From positions 1-64,000 of the forward strand of contig NZ_JXQQ01000049.1 of the NCBI RefSeq assembly GCF_000834655.1: DNA of 64,000 bases, in the 5' to 3' direction. This stretch comes from Variovorax paradoxus (lineage in GTDB: Bacteria; Pseudomonadota; Gammaproteobacteria; Burkholderiales; Burkholderiaceae_C). Position numbers and translations under genes: made by a program. Shown here in pieces: positions 48,898 through 60,473 of the stretch (position 1 is its first letter; every line of letters starts with the position of its first letter). The notes beneath the pieces were generated by a model that had not been told where the DNA came from, searched no databases, and saw only the letters and a program-made list of their open reading frames with translations.

Positions 48898-51450
48898 CTA
48901 CTCGTCGATGGTGACGCTGCGGTAGGCCGCATCGGCCTTGATCTCGGCTTCCGAGAACGGCACCTTGAGCCACTGCCCCGCGCTGTAGGCGCGGGTGTAG
49001 TCGGCGTTGTGCGCCGAGGCCGGGTCGTCCGACAGCGAGAAGGTCAGGAAGGTGTGCGCCTCCACGCCGCCTTCGGGAAACCGCACGATCTGCATGTAGC
49101 TGTTGCCGTTCGGGTTGCCGTCCATGCTGTAGCCGCCCTTGTCGAGCCGGTTCTCCGAGCACGCGATGGTGAAGTAGCCCGGCCCGCCGCAGCCGCCGTA
49201 GAGCGGGATCTTCTGGCCGCCGCGCGTGGCGAACAGGTAGTCGCCGCGCTTGGCATCGAGCGCGAAGCCGCTGGCCTCGACGCGCGCGACGGCGGCGCCG
49301 AAGGCCTGCTGCAGGGCGGCCTGCGCACCGGGCTTCAGGTCGCGCGGCGTATGGATCGGGTCGCTCGCGCTGAAGGGCACGTTGTAGAGCGCGGCTGCCG
49401 ATTGCAGCGACGCACGGTTCCAGAACTCGTCCCAGATGTGCGCACCGCGCGCGCCGCTCGTGCCGGTGTTGTCCCAGGCCTGGAGCACCGCGCAGGCCGG
49501 GCCGGTATCGACGTCGCGCCCGATGGCCGCGCCGCCCTGCGGATCGGTCGCCACGTTGATCGTCGGCGTCGCGCACACCATGGCCAGCGCCTGGTCCTTG
49601 AAGAGCTCGGCCGTCAGCACGCGGCTGTTGATCACCATCTGCTTGACGGTGTCGGCCGTGGCGCCCTTGGCGCCGTAGGCATCGGCGCCATCGATCCGGC
49701 CTTGCGCGAGCAGGTTGCCCAGGCGCGTGCGGAAGCTTGCGGGCTCCGTGCCCGCGGTGCCCATGATGTCGGGGTAGCCGGTCATCGGCGCCTTCGGATT
49801 CGCGAGCCAGTAGCTGTCGTTGGAGTTCTCGACGTAGTCGTCGCGCTGCAGGCTGGGCATGCGGGAGGCGCCGAGTGCGCCCTTCTGCGCGGAGTCGGCA
49901 TCGGTCTGCCAGTCGCATTCGCTCCTCGAACCGTCGAACACGGGAACGCGCGGCAGCGCGGGGCCGAGCGCCGCGCCCAGCGGCGTCGTGCAACTGGCCA
50001 CCTGGGTGGGCGACACGTTGGGAATCGCGCCGATGTCGGCATACCAGGCCTTGGCTGCGCCCCGGCCCACGGCCACGGTATTGACCCACGGAATGGCCGA
50101 CTCCTCGCGCTGGATGGCGATGAAGTCGTCCAGCGACTTCGCCTGGTTCCAGCGCAGCCAGTTCCTGAAGGTGCGGTAGTTCTCGCCGTTGATGTCGCGG
50201 ATCGCGAATGCAGTGGTCTGGCTCCAGCCCAGCGCCGCATTCAGCGGGGCCAGGTTGATCATCGGCCCGTATTCCGACTTGTAGAGCGTGCGCGTCACCG
50301 GGGCCACGCTGCCGTCGGCCTGCTTCACGTTGACGGTGATGTTCAGCGCCTGCATCTTCACCGCGCTGCCGTCGCGCATGTAGCTGGTCGGGTCGCCCGA
50401 TGCGAGCTTCAGCTCGAAGAAGCCGAAACGCCGCGCGGTCGACACCGTGTGGCTCCAAGCGATGTTGTCGTTGAAGCCGATGAGGATCACCGGAATGCCG
50501 AGGAACGAGGTGCCGCTGATGTTGAGCTGGCCCGGAATCGTGAGCTGCGCCTGGTAGAAGCGGTCGGGTCCGCGCCAGTACCAGTGCGGGTTGCCGAAGA
50601 GCAGCGGGCTCGCGTCACCGGTGGCGGCGGTGCCGAAGCCGATCATGTTGCTGCCGACGCCTTCGTGGCCGCCCACCTGCAGTTCGGGCACCCGCGTGCC
50701 GCCTGCCGCGAGTTGCAACGGCGCCTTGCCGAGCTTGCCGCGCGCGGCGGTCTTGGTGAGCACCACCGGTGCGGGTGCGATCGCATTGGCGATGTTCGGC
50801 AGGAAATTGCTGTACCCGCCCGCAAGGTTGGCCGCGTACATGCGGCGGTAGATGTCCTCGGCGGTGATGGGCTTGACCCATGCCTCGCTGCGGCAGGCTT
50901 CGTGCGCCGTGCCGCTGGCCTTCACATCGCGCACGTAGCGGTTGTAGCCGGCGGCGAAGCCCTCGACCAGTTGCTTGAGGTTGTCGGGCTGGGCCGCGAT
51001 CATTTTCTCGAGCACGTCGGCCGAGATCACATGCTTGTGGAAAAAGTCGGAGTCGATGTTCTTCGGACGCGCGATGGTGCTGGCAGCCACGAGCAGCGCC
51101 TCGCCGCCCAGGTACTGCGAGCGCTCGCCGCGGTAAGTGAGGAACGAATCGGCCATCGTGCACAGGTCGTCTTCCGCCTGCGCGAACCCGTAGCCGTAGC
51201 CCACGCCGGGCCAGTTGTCGGCCTTGATGTGCGGCACGCCCATCGCAGTGCGGCGGATCTCGGCCTTGTAGGTGCCTTCGGCCGGCGGGTTGGTGGGCGG
51301 GTTCACGGGCGGATTGCCGCCGATGGGCAAAAACGAGAACCCGTTGCCGCCTCCGCCGCCGCCGCAGGCGGTGATCGCCGCGGCCGTGGCCAGCGCGAGC
51401 GGAACGAACAGGGACCGCGGCAGCGCGCCGCGCGAGGATGTCTTTTTCAC
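48898..51450 (-). CDS. Penicillin acylase family lipoprotein
   Basis: An 850-residue N-terminal-nucleophile hydrolase of peptidase family S45, which includes penicillin G acylase and the AHL acylases PvdQ and QuiP. A lipobox (AITAC, Cys29) after a signal peptide predicts an outer-membrane or periplasmic lipoprotein, followed by a Gly/Pro-rich linker. Autocleavage Gly266-Ser267-Asn268 in GVGSNMIGFG is intact, giving alpha and beta chains. The substrate (beta-lactam, AHL or amide) cannot be set by sequence. Confidence 0.92.
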   Translation of the reverse strand: MKKTSSRGALPRSLFVPLALATAAAITACGGGGGGNGFSFLPIGGNPPVNPPTNPPAEGTYKAEIRRTAMGVPHIKADNWPGVGYGYGFAQAEDDLCTMADSFLTYRGERSQYLGGEALLVAASTIARPKNIDSDFFHKHVISADVLEKMIAAQPDNLKQLVEGFAAGYNRYVRDVKASGTAHEACRSEAWVKPITAEDIYRRMYAANLAGGYSNFLPNIANAIAPAPVVLTKTAARGKLGKAPLQLAAGGTRVPELQVGGHEGVGSNMIGFGTAATGDASPLLFGNPHWYWRGPDRFYQAQLTIPGQLNISGTSFLGIPVILIGFNDNIAWSHTVSTARRFGFFELKLASGDPTSYMRDGSAVKMQALNITVNVKQADGSVAPVTRTLYKSEYGPMINLAPLNAALGWSQTTAFAIRDINGENYRTFRNWLRWNQAKSLDDFIAIQREESAIPWVNTVAVGRGAAKAWYADIGAIPNVSPTQVASCTTPLGAALGPALPRVPVFDGSRSECDWQTDADSAQKGALGASRMPSLQRDDYVENSNDSYWLANPKAPMTGYPDIMGTAGTEPASFRTRLGNLLAQGRIDGADAYGAKGATADTVKQMVINSRVLTAELFKDQALAMVCATPTINVATDPQGGAAIGRDVDTGPACAVLQAWDNTGTSGARGAHIWDEFWNRASLQSAAALYNVPFSASDPIHTPRDLKPGAQAALQQAFGAAVARVEASGFALDAKRGDYLFATRGGQKIPLYGGCGGPGYFTIACSENRLDKGGYSMDGNPNGNSYMQIVRFPEGGVEAHTFLTFSLSDDPASAHNADYTRAYSAGQWLKVPFSEAEIKADAAYRSVTIDE

Positions 51451-51547
51451 TGATGTCTCCGGTTGATGCTCTCTTGATGGAGCACCCCCAGCTTAGACAC
51501 ACCGGCACCTGGCGGCTTGAACGCAGCCGCTGTCCTGCAGAGCAAGC

Positions 51548-52354
51548 TCAGTGCATCGTCGCGTGGCCCCAGGCGTGCGAGGCCTGCGCGTCCGCGGTCA
51601 CCTGCACCTGGCTTGCAAGAAACGAGGGCGGCAGGCCGAAGTACCGCTGGAAGGTGCGGCTCATGTGCGCCGCATCGGTGAAGCCGCTGACCAGCGCCAC
51701 GTCGGTGAGCGGCCGGTGGCCGGTGAACTGCTGGACCGTGCGCCGCACCTTGGTCCACAGCGCATAGCGCTTGACCGACACGCCCACCTGCTCGGCGAAC
51801 AGGTGCGTCAGGCGGTCGGGCGAGAGGCATGCCACGACCGAGAGTTCTTTCAGCGAGATCTGCCCCGCGTGCTCTCGGATGGACTGCAGCACGCGCTCGA
51901 TGCGCCGGTCGATCGGCGCTGCAACCTCAGGGCATCCGGTGATCGACTCGATCATCTTCGCGCTCAGCGACTGCAGCTTGCGGTCGCCGAGCATGCCGCG
52001 CTGCGCGGGGTCGAAGTCGTCGCGCAGCTGGCCGAAGCGGCGCGCATCGATGGGCTCGATGCCGTGGCCGCCCATGCACCGCGCAAGCATGCGGTAGGCG
52101 CTCGATGCCGGGTCGAGGTTGAGCGACAGCAGCCCGCAGCCGTCGACGTCGAGCCGGCGCGACACATGCGGCGCCACCAGCGCGGCGGTGCAGCGCACCC
52201 GCGTGCCGTCGACCGCCTCGAGCGTGAAAGGATGCCCGCTCGCCGAAGCCAGCAGCGTGGCCGACGAGCGCGCCGTGAGCCCCGACTGGATCGCCGGCGT
52301 GATGTACAGGAACCTGTCGTCCCACAGGTGCAGGAAGTTTTGCTGCGTGGCCAT
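51548..52354 (-). CDS. AraC family transcriptional regulator
   Basis: A 268-residue protein with the AraC two-HTH domain at its C-terminus (LSVVACLSPDRLTHLFAEQV, then LTDVALVSGFTDAAHMSRTF). The N-terminal half holds an AraC-ligand-like cupin fold without a recognised sensor. ATG 52354 was preferred to 52402, which lacks any RBS; both are in frame. Its target may be the acylase gene downstream on the same strand. Confidence 0.88.
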   Translation of the reverse strand: MATQQNFLHLWDDRFLYITPAIQSGLTARSSATLLASASGHPFTLEAVDGTRVRCTAALVAPHVSRRLDVDGCGLLSLNLDPASSAYRMLARCMGGHGIEPIDARRFGQLRDDFDPAQRGMLGDRKLQSLSAKMIESITGCPEVAAPIDRRIERVLQSIREHAGQISLKELSVVACLSPDRLTHLFAEQVGVSVKRYALWTKVRRTVQQFTGHRPLTDVALVSGFTDAAHMSRTFQRYFGLPPSFLASQVQVTADAQASHAWGHATMH

Positions 52355-52431
52355 GCCGTTCCACTTCTTCGTTGTTGTCTCCAGCGGCGGATTCTCATGC
52401 ATCGACGCGGCGGCGATGCGAGGGATTGTGC

Positions 52432-53391
52432 TCAGTGCATTTGCGCGGGCCCCATCTGCACGTGCTGCCGCACCGCCTCCAGCAACAGCGTGGCGAGCCG
52501 GCCGACCGGCGCCTCGGCATTGGCCTGCGCGCGGTAAAGCGCCATCGACATCTGCGGCAGCGCCGGCAAGCCCACCGCCGTGCGATCGATCGCGCGCACA
52601 TGCGACGGCAGCCCGAAAGGCGTGCGCACCGTGAGGCCCAGGCCCGCCGAACTCGCGGCCCACAAGGCTGCAAGGCTGGCGCTCGTGAACGCATGGCGCC
52701 ACGGCACGCCGGCGCGGTCGAGCGTTCTGGTGACGATGTCGCGCAGCGGGCACGGCGCATCGAGCAACACCAGCGGCAACGGCTCCGTGGACTTGCGCGC
52801 GCCGCGACCTGCGCCTTCGCGGCGCTGGCGCTCCTTCCACCAGGCCGCATCGAGCACGTCGCCGGAGGCGGGCCCGATCCACTGCAGCGGCAGGCGCGCC
52901 ACGCGCTCGGCATGCAGTGACGGCGGCTGGTCGCCCGCGTCCCACGCCAGCGCGAGATCGAGCTTGCCGAGTTCGAGGCGCTCCCGCAACTCGGCACTGC
53001 GCGCCACGCAGGCCTCGATGCGCACCTTGGGATGCGCGCGCGCAAAGCGCCCGAGCACCGCGGGCAGCAGCGTCTCGCCGAAGTCTTCCTGCAGACCCAG
53101 GCGCACCCATCCTTGCAGGTCGGCGCCGCGCATGGCGGCACCGGCTTCCTCGTTGAGTTCGAGCATGCGGTGGGCATAGGCCAAGAGCGTTTCGCCGGCG
53201 TCGGTGAGCTCCAGCCCGCGGCCGGCCTTGCGGAACAACACCGTGCCGGCTTGCGCCTCCAGCTTCTTGAGCTGCGCGCTCACTGCGGAAGTCGAGCGCC
53301 CCAACCGGTCGGCCGCGCGGGCATAGCTGCCGAGCGCGATGCCGGTGGAAAAACTGCGCAGCACGTCGAGATCGAACATCACCTGGGACAT
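52432..53391 (-). CDS. LysR family transcriptional regulator
   Basis: A 319-residue LysR protein with an N-terminal HTH (YARAADRLGRSTSAVSAQLK) and a regulatory domain that starts around residue 90. ATG 53391 is preceded by AAGGATGAACCC. It is divergent from an MFS exporter gene across 97 bases that hold a 25-bp palindrome, strongly suggesting it controls that exporter. Confidence 0.9.
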   Translation of the reverse strand: MSQVMFDLDVLRSFSTGIALGSYARAADRLGRSTSAVSAQLKKLEAQAGTVLFRKAGRGLELTDAGETLLAYAHRMLELNEEAGAAMRGADLQGWVRLGLQEDFGETLLPAVLGRFARAHPKVRIEACVARSAELRERLELGKLDLALAWDAGDQPPSLHAERVARLPLQWIGPASGDVLDAAWWKERQRREGAGRGARKSTEPLPLVLLDAPCPLRDIVTRTLDRAGVPWRHAFTSASLAALWAASSAGLGLTVRTPFGLPSHVRAIDRTAVGLPALPQMSMALYRAQANAEAPVGRLATLLLEAVRQHVQMGPAQMH

Positions 53392-53407
53392 GGGTTCATC
53401 CTTTTTC

Positions 53408-53432
53408 AATCGTCCAGCTTTTGTGGACGATT
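53408..53432. promoter_or_regulatory. Perfect 9-7-9 palindrome, LysR operator
   Basis: AATCGTCCA (53408-53416) and TGGACGATT (53424-53432) form a perfect inverted repeat with a 7-base centre in the LysR/MFS divergent gap. It fits the TNA-type LysR operators. Confidence 0.7.
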
Positions 53433-53488
53433 CACTCATTATTTTCTGATTTTCAAAACCTTGGCAACGGCGGAGACTTCACCGCACC

Positions 53489-55890
<2,402 letters not shown>

Positions 55891-55976
55891 TCAGTCGATG
55901 CGGCGGGCCGAGGGCGGGTGCGGCACTGCATTGCATTGCATCGCCGGGCAAGCAGGTCGTCTTCGCGATCTCGCGC

Positions 55977-56861
55977 TCAACGGACCTTGAGCACCCACAG
56001 CGCGTCGAGCACGCGCTGCGTCGCGCGTTCGACGGGGCCCGACCGGTGGGCAACGCCCAGCTCACGCCAAAGTGCCGGGCGCAGGGGACGCATCGCGATG
56101 CGCGCGTCCGGCTGCAACGCGCCCGCCTCATGCGGCAGGAGCGTTGCGCCGTAGCCGGCACCGACCAGGCTCTTGATCGCATCGTTGTAGTTGAGCTCGA
56201 TCCGCGGTGCGGGCCGGTGGCCGCCCAGCGCGAACCATTCCGAGACGAGGCGCGACAGGCGCGTGGTGGCATCGTTGAGGATGAGCGGCTGAGTCGCGAG
56301 CCACGTCGGCGAGACCTTGGCAGGAGCGCGCCAGTCGGCCGGCAGGAAGGCCATGACCGGGTCGCGGCGCCAGGGCCGGATCGTGAGCCCCGCGACCGGC
56401 GACTGCGGCAGGGCCACCAGCCCGACGTCCAGTTTGCCTTGTGCAAGGCGCGCCAGCGTGTCCTGCGAAGTGAGCACTGCGATCTGCACATCGATGTCCG
56501 GATGATCCTCGCGCAGCCGTGCGATGGCCTGCGGCAACAGGTGAGAGATCGCGCCCGTCGAGGCGCCGAGCCGCACGCGTCCGGCCAGCCCCAGCACCTG
56601 CCGGCTGACGTCGTCCAGCGTCGACTCGATCTCGGCCAGCAGCCGGCGTGCACGCTCCACCAGCAATTCGCCGACAGCCGACGGCCGCACGTCCCCGCGC
56701 CGCCGGGACAGGAGCGAAGCGCCCACACGCCCCTCCAGCTCGGCGATGTGCAGGCTCACCGTCGGCGGCGCGAGATGCAGCACCTGCGCCGCGGCCGCGA
56801 AGGATCCATGGTCTGCGATCGCTACCAGCGTGCGCAAACGATCGAGGCTGATTTCGCGCAT
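55977..56861 (-). CDS. LysR family transcriptional regulator
   Basis: A 294-residue LysR protein with a complete HTH (FAAAAQVLHLAPPTVSLHIA) and a C-terminal effector domain. It is divergent from a stand-alone argC-type gene with an AT-rich 123-base gap that holds an inverted repeat; this gap is visibly richer in A and T than its surroundings. It probably controls that gene. Confidence 0.9.
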   Translation of the reverse strand: MREISLDRLRTLVAIADHGSFAAAAQVLHLAPPTVSLHIAELEGRVGASLLSRRRGDVRPSAVGELLVERARRLLAEIESTLDDVSRQVLGLAGRVRLGASTGAISHLLPQAIARLREDHPDIDVQIAVLTSQDTLARLAQGKLDVGLVALPQSPVAGLTIRPWRRDPVMAFLPADWRAPAKVSPTWLATQPLILNDATTRLSRLVSEWFALGGHRPAPRIELNYNDAIKSLVGAGYGATLLPHEAGALQPDARIAMRPLRPALWRELGVAHRSGPVERATQRVLDALWVLKVR

Positions 56862-56880
56862 GTGAGATCTCTGCTTCAGG

Positions 56881-56922
56881 AAATATGAACTACAAGATTG
56901 CCAAATTCAACTTTTCATATTT
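56881..56922. promoter_or_regulatory. AT-rich inverted repeat, LysR/argC gap
   Basis: AAATATGAA (56881-56889) is the exact reverse complement of TTCATATTT (56914-56922), with 24 bases between. It lies in the LysR/argC intergenic region and is a plausible LysR operator. Confidence 0.55.
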
Positions 56923-56984
56923 TATCGACCCGAGAAGAATTGCGGCAGATACATCCAGAGACCGAATCAGGAGCGCGCAACATC

Positions 56985-57911
56985 ATGAGTCTTCCGACCA
57001 TCTTCATCGACGGCGACCAGGGCACCACCGGGCTGCAGATCCATGAGCGCCTGCGCGATCGCACCGACCTGCAGCTCCTGACGCTGCCGGCCGCCGAACG
57101 CAAGGATCCACGGCGTCGCGAGGAGGCGATCAATGCATGCGACATCGCGATTCTTTGTCTGCCGGATGCGGCTGCACGCGACGCGGTCGGCTTCATCCGG
57201 AATCCGGCCGTCCGTGTGATCGACGCGAGTTCGGCGCATCGCACGCACCCGGAATGGGTCTATGGCTTTCCCGAAATGGCCCAGGGGCATGCGCAACGGA
57301 TTGCACAGGCCGGGCGTGTCAGCAATCCGGGCTGCTATCCGACAGGTGCCATTGCCCTGTTGCGGCCGCTGGTGGAAGCAGGCCTGCTGCCGAGCGAATA
57401 CCCGGCGACGGTCTATGCGACCTCCGGCTATTCGGGGGGTGGAAGGGCAGCGATCGATGCGCACGAAGCCAGCGACACGCCGGCCGCGGCACCGTCCCAG
57501 GTCTATGGCCTGGCGCTGGAACACAAGCACACGCCCGAAATCCAGGAATACGCCGGGCTGGCGCACCGTCCGTTCTTCGTGCCGGCCTATGGTGCCTACC
57601 GGCAGGGAATCGTCCTGACCGTGCCGCTCGAACTGCGCTTGCTGGCGGGCGGTGTCGATGGTGTCCGGTTGCAGGCATGCCTTGCGCATCACTACGCGAA
57701 TGTGCGCTACGTCAAGGTCATGTCGCTTGCAGAGACACAGGCGATGACGCATCTCGATCCGCAGGCGCTGAACGGAACCAACGACCTGCAGCTGGGTGTG
57801 TTCGCCAATGCGGACCACGGCCAAGTGCTGCTGTCCGCCGTCTTCGACAACCTGGGCAAGGGCGCGTCCGGCGCGGCCGTTCAGAACCTCGAGTTGATGC
57901 TCGGCGCGTAG
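56985..57911 (+). CDS. argC: N-acetyl-gamma-glutamyl-phosphate reductase, stand-alone
   Basis: A 308-residue ArgC of the shorter type 2 form. It has the NAD(P) loop [11 protein letters not shown] and the catalytic Cys117 in SNPGCYPTG. The full length and active site suggest a working enzyme that reduces an acyl phosphate to the aldehyde in arginine synthesis. No other arg genes are adjacent, and a LysR regulator sits next to it, so a distinct substrate is possible. Its end overlaps the GrpB gene by 31 bases. Confidence 0.9.
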   Translation: MSLPTIFIDGDQGTTGLQIHERLRDRTDLQLLTLPAAERKDPRRREEAINACDIAILCLPDAAARDAVGFIRNPAVRVIDASSAHRTHPEWVYGFPEMAQGHAQRIAQAGRVSNPGCYPTGAIALLRPLVEAGLLPSEYPATVYATSGYSGGGRAAIDAHEASDTPAAAPSQVYGLALEHKHTPEIQEYAGLAHRPFFVPAYGAYRQGIVLTVPLELRLLAGGVDGVRLQACLAHHYANVRYVKVMSLAETQAMTHLDPQALNGTNDLQLGVFANADHGQVLLSAVFDNLGKGASGAAVQNLELMLGA

Positions 57912-58453
57912 CTGGCGCGCTCAGCGGAGATCTGCGCCTGTATCTCCTGGATCACCGGCGCTTTCTCCCGGTTGTAGACCTCCGGATTGACGGGATCGAT
58001 CGCGTGGGCGTGGTCCTTGGCCTCTTCGTACTTCCTGCGCAGGTCGGGACGCCTGTCGAGGATGTCCATGAAGGCCAGCGAGTCCTTGCGCACCGGATCG
58101 CCACGGTGGCAGATGTGGATGTTGATGTTAAACCTGCGTCCGTCGTGCCCGACGCTTGCGCAGACATACGGCTTCTCATCTTTGTCGACCCATACGGCAC
58201 GCCGATGAAACCCGAGCGCTTCGAACGCCTGTTGCTCGCGGCGCAAATCCTCCCTCTGCGTGATGGCAACAGCATCCACCATCGGCTTGCCCCGCAGGCC
58301 GCGGATGGCGGTGCTCCCGATGTGAACGAGTTCCACGCTCTCGAGGCGCTCCTGAACGTGGCGCTGAACTTGCGCGAACACATCGGCGTACGCGGGGTCG
58401 TAGGGCAGGATGTTGCGGTGTTCCAGGCTCTCATCGAACGCATCGATCTTCAT
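57881..58453 (-). CDS. GrpB family (UPF0157) protein
   Basis: A 190-residue protein of the GrpB/UPF0157 family, related to nucleotidyltransferases. [20 protein letters not shown], then [19 protein letters not shown] and the HICHRGDP segment are typical. ATG 58453 is the start. The family's activity is not established for this branch. It is tail-to-tail with argC. Confidence 0.9.
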   Translation of the reverse strand: MKIDAFDESLEHRNILPYDPAYADVFAQVQRHVQERLESVELVHIGSTAIRGLRGKPMVDAVAITQREDLRREQQAFEALGFHRRAVWVDKDEKPYVCASVGHDGRRFNINIHICHRGDPVRKDSLAFMDILDRRPDLRRKYEEAKDHAHAIDPVNPEVYNREKAPVIQEIQAQISAERASYAPSINSRF

Positions 58454-58578
58454 GGCACCTCCGTGCGGATTTTTGATTGTGGGTGGCGGCGACAGGTCGA
58501 ATGCAAGTTCGCTACCTGGATGGCGTGGCCCCAGTCGCCGGATTTCAGCGGTCAGGGGCGCGGCGTCCCTCGTTGCAC

Positions 58579-59061
58579 CTACCGACCATCGGCAGACATT
58601 CGCGCAAATGCCGATCCGTCCGCCGGATGCCGCGATGCGTATCCCGTCATTTGCTCCAGCTGCTTTTGCCGTTCCGCAATTGCCAGCTCCTTTGCCCTCG
58701 GTCCGTAGCGGCCCACCGAAAAAGCCTTGCTGACCGATCGCTCCGGACTGACGCGGGTCATCGCGATCCACATCGCGTTCTTCCCGCCCGGCTGCTCGCG
58801 AAAGTACACCCCGGCCACTCCGGTCTTGTTGTCGCGCCGCACGCGTTGAGCGATCTCCCGCTTCAACACCGGCAGGTGTTCGCGCACGAACTGATCCCTG
58901 TGCGCCTGTGCGTGCATCAACGCACCGTCGCGGCCACCGTGAGTGTTGAAGTAGAAGGCCTTGACCATGCGCACCTTGTCGCGGCGGATGTCGACGCTCC
59001 AGTAGTCGTCATAGCCGTAGATGCCGTACATGGGATCCGCGTTAGGGGTGCCTCTTGGCAT
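58579..59061 (-). CDS. AP2-like DNA-binding domain protein
   Basis: A 160-residue protein. The C-terminal half (about 75-140) resembles an AP2/integrase-type DNA-binding domain: KTGVAGVYFREQPGGKNAMW followed by a beta strand and a helix (RAKELAIAERQKQLEQM). The N-terminal half has no known domain. AP2 domains occur in homing endonucleases and mobile elements, but no nuclease domain is present. It lies 35 bases downstream of the pentapeptide-repeat gene. Confidence 0.7.
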   Translation of the reverse strand: MPRGTPNADPMYGIYGYDDYWSVDIRRDKVRMVKAFYFNTHGGRDGALMHAQAHRDQFVREHLPVLKREIAQRVRRDNKTGVAGVYFREQPGGKNAMWIAMTRVSPERSVSKAFSVGRYGPRAKELAIAERQKQLEQMTGYASRHPADGSAFARMSADGR

Positions 59062-59096
59062 TGGATGCTCCGAAAAAAGGCGCCTGGGGGCTGCGC

Positions 59097-59591
59097 TCAG
59101 TTGATCTGTGTGTTGCGCATCTCCAGGTGCTCGAAGTAGCTGCCGGTGAAGTCCACATGCTCGCCGCGCAGGCCATCGGCCTGCACCGTGGTGCCCGTGC
59201 AGCCGAGCACATCGACATCGCTCCAGTGGCCGTTGTCGAAGTTCAGGTCGTTCCACTGGCAGTTGTTGAACTTGCAGGCACTGAGCCGGCCCTGCCGGAA
59301 CTGCGATTGGGCAAAGGTGCAACGGGTGAAGGTGCAGCCCGTGATGGCAATGCCCTCGAAGTCGCAGGCGGTGAAGGTGCAGCCCATGAACTGGCAGCCG
59401 GTCCAGCCAGCCTGCTTGAAGGTGGTGGCGGTGAAGCTGCTGCCGGTGAAGACCGTGGTGGCGAACTGGGCGAGATTCAGGTCCAAGCCCGCATAGGCAT
59501 AGCTGTCGGCCATGCCGACAAGGCCCGCAGGGGCACCGCCTGCGCCTTTGCGCCAGAGGTTGTGGGACTGGATGATCACTTGGGAGGGCAT
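59097..59591 (-). CDS. Pentapeptide-repeat protein
   Basis: A 164-residue protein made mostly of pentapeptide repeats, with F or L at the centre (TVFTGSSFTATTFKQAG, then GCTFTACDFEGIAITGCTF). The fold is a right-handed quadrilateral helix. Such proteins frequently accompany VgrG, RHS and other T6SS effector genes. It lies downstream of the RHS toxin and immunity genes on the same strand, across a 94-base AT-rich gap. Confidence 0.88.
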   Translation of the reverse strand: MPSQVIIQSHNLWRKGAGGAPAGLVGMADSYAYAGLDLNLAQFATTVFTGSSFTATTFKQAGWTGCQFMGCTFTACDFEGIAITGCTFTRCTFAQSQFRQGRLSACKFNNCQWNDLNFDNGHWSDVDVLGCTGTTVQADGLRGEHVDFTGSYFEHLEMRNTQIN

Positions 59592-59685
59592 GGGCTTGGG
59601 ACTCTGTCAATAAAAAATGAATTGGCTTTTTACAAATAAAAGCTCAATGCTCGAAAAAACAACCCATCCACCTCGTTCATGAATT

Positions 59686-60087
59686 TCAATAAAAATCCGA
59701 ACTGGTGAACAAGATATTATTTCCGGCCGGATCTTTCAAATAAATCCAATCTCCATATGGCTGAGAAACATCTTTAATAACAAATTCATTAAAACTCTCG
59801 AATATCAATTTTTGCCAGCCAAAGAACTCCTCATCCCAGGAAGACATCAAAGCGAATGCCACTGCCACAGGGAGATCGTTGTCATCAAATTCTTTGTATG
59901 GAGCCAATAGAGTTGAGTTGTCACGAAGATTCAGCATCAGATACGGTGCGGCGCCATGAGTCATTCTCGCAATTCTGATTCCACGTCCGTCAGTGTCGTC
60001 ACCCACGAGGGAAAATCCGAATTTTTCGTAGAATTCCACGCTGCTCGGAATGTCATGCGCATGAAGGTGAGCGAGTATTTTTATCAT
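59686..60087 (-). CDS. VOC-fold protein, candidate immunity protein
   Basis: A 133-residue protein of the vicinal oxygen chelate/bleomycin-resistance fold. ILAHLHAHDIPSSVEFYEKFGF is the typical opening of a VOC repeat, with GDWIYLKDPAGNNILF near the end. Its ATG overlaps the RHS stop (ATGA at 60084-60087), and it shares the locally AT-rich composition of the toxin end. In polymorphic toxin loci that position is normally filled by the immunity gene, so this is the most likely role. A small-molecule resistance enzyme is an alternative. Confidence 0.8.
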   Translation of the reverse strand: MIKILAHLHAHDIPSSVEFYEKFGFSLVGDDTDGRGIRIARMTHGAAPYLMLNLRDNSTLLAPYKEFDDNDLPVAVAFALMSSWDEEFFGWQKLIFESFNEFVIKDVSQPYGDWIYLKDPAGNNILFTSSDFY

Positions 60088-60473
60088 TTGAACCCTTTCA
60101 ACACGCCCTCGACATAAGAAGGCGAGATTTTCAATTTATTGGCATAGGATTCGGACATGTCTCGTTCCAGCTGGTAATAGCGAGAAATTGGCTTCCCCTC
60201 AGCTACGGCTTTTGGATCTCTGCCGATATCGATTATCTTGCAACCATTTCGCTTCGCCAATTCGATGAATTTTCTATTTTCCTCAAGCGACAAAGCCCAT
60301 TCTGCTTCGGTTTTCGGCCCCCCGGTGAATGTCGCTTCTTTCGACCACGAAAAATCCGGGTAAATTTTTATCGTGTAGAGAGAATACCCCTGGCTTGCAG
60401 CCAATGGCTGACTGAGGCGCGTATATACATCGACTCTTCTTTGGTTCTCGCCAATTACTACTGCGCATTTCTT
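60084..60473 (-). other. RHS C-terminal toxin domain
   Basis: About 129 residues follow DPLGL. The segment begins KKCAVVIGENQRRVDVYTR and contains KIIDIGRDPKA then RYYQLERDM. I recall a VIGEN...IIDIGPD...FYxxER arrangement from C-termini of other RHS and polymorphic toxins, possibly nuclease-like, but without a database search no activity can be assigned. The base composition is visibly richer in A and T than the RHS shell, a sign of cassette exchange. Confidence 0.65.

Noticed and set aside
49009-51453. 814-codon open frame opposite the acylase gene
   Set aside because: It mirrors the acylase codons in GC-rich DNA and has no recognisable domain; the acylase frame has a lipobox and the S45 cleavage site.
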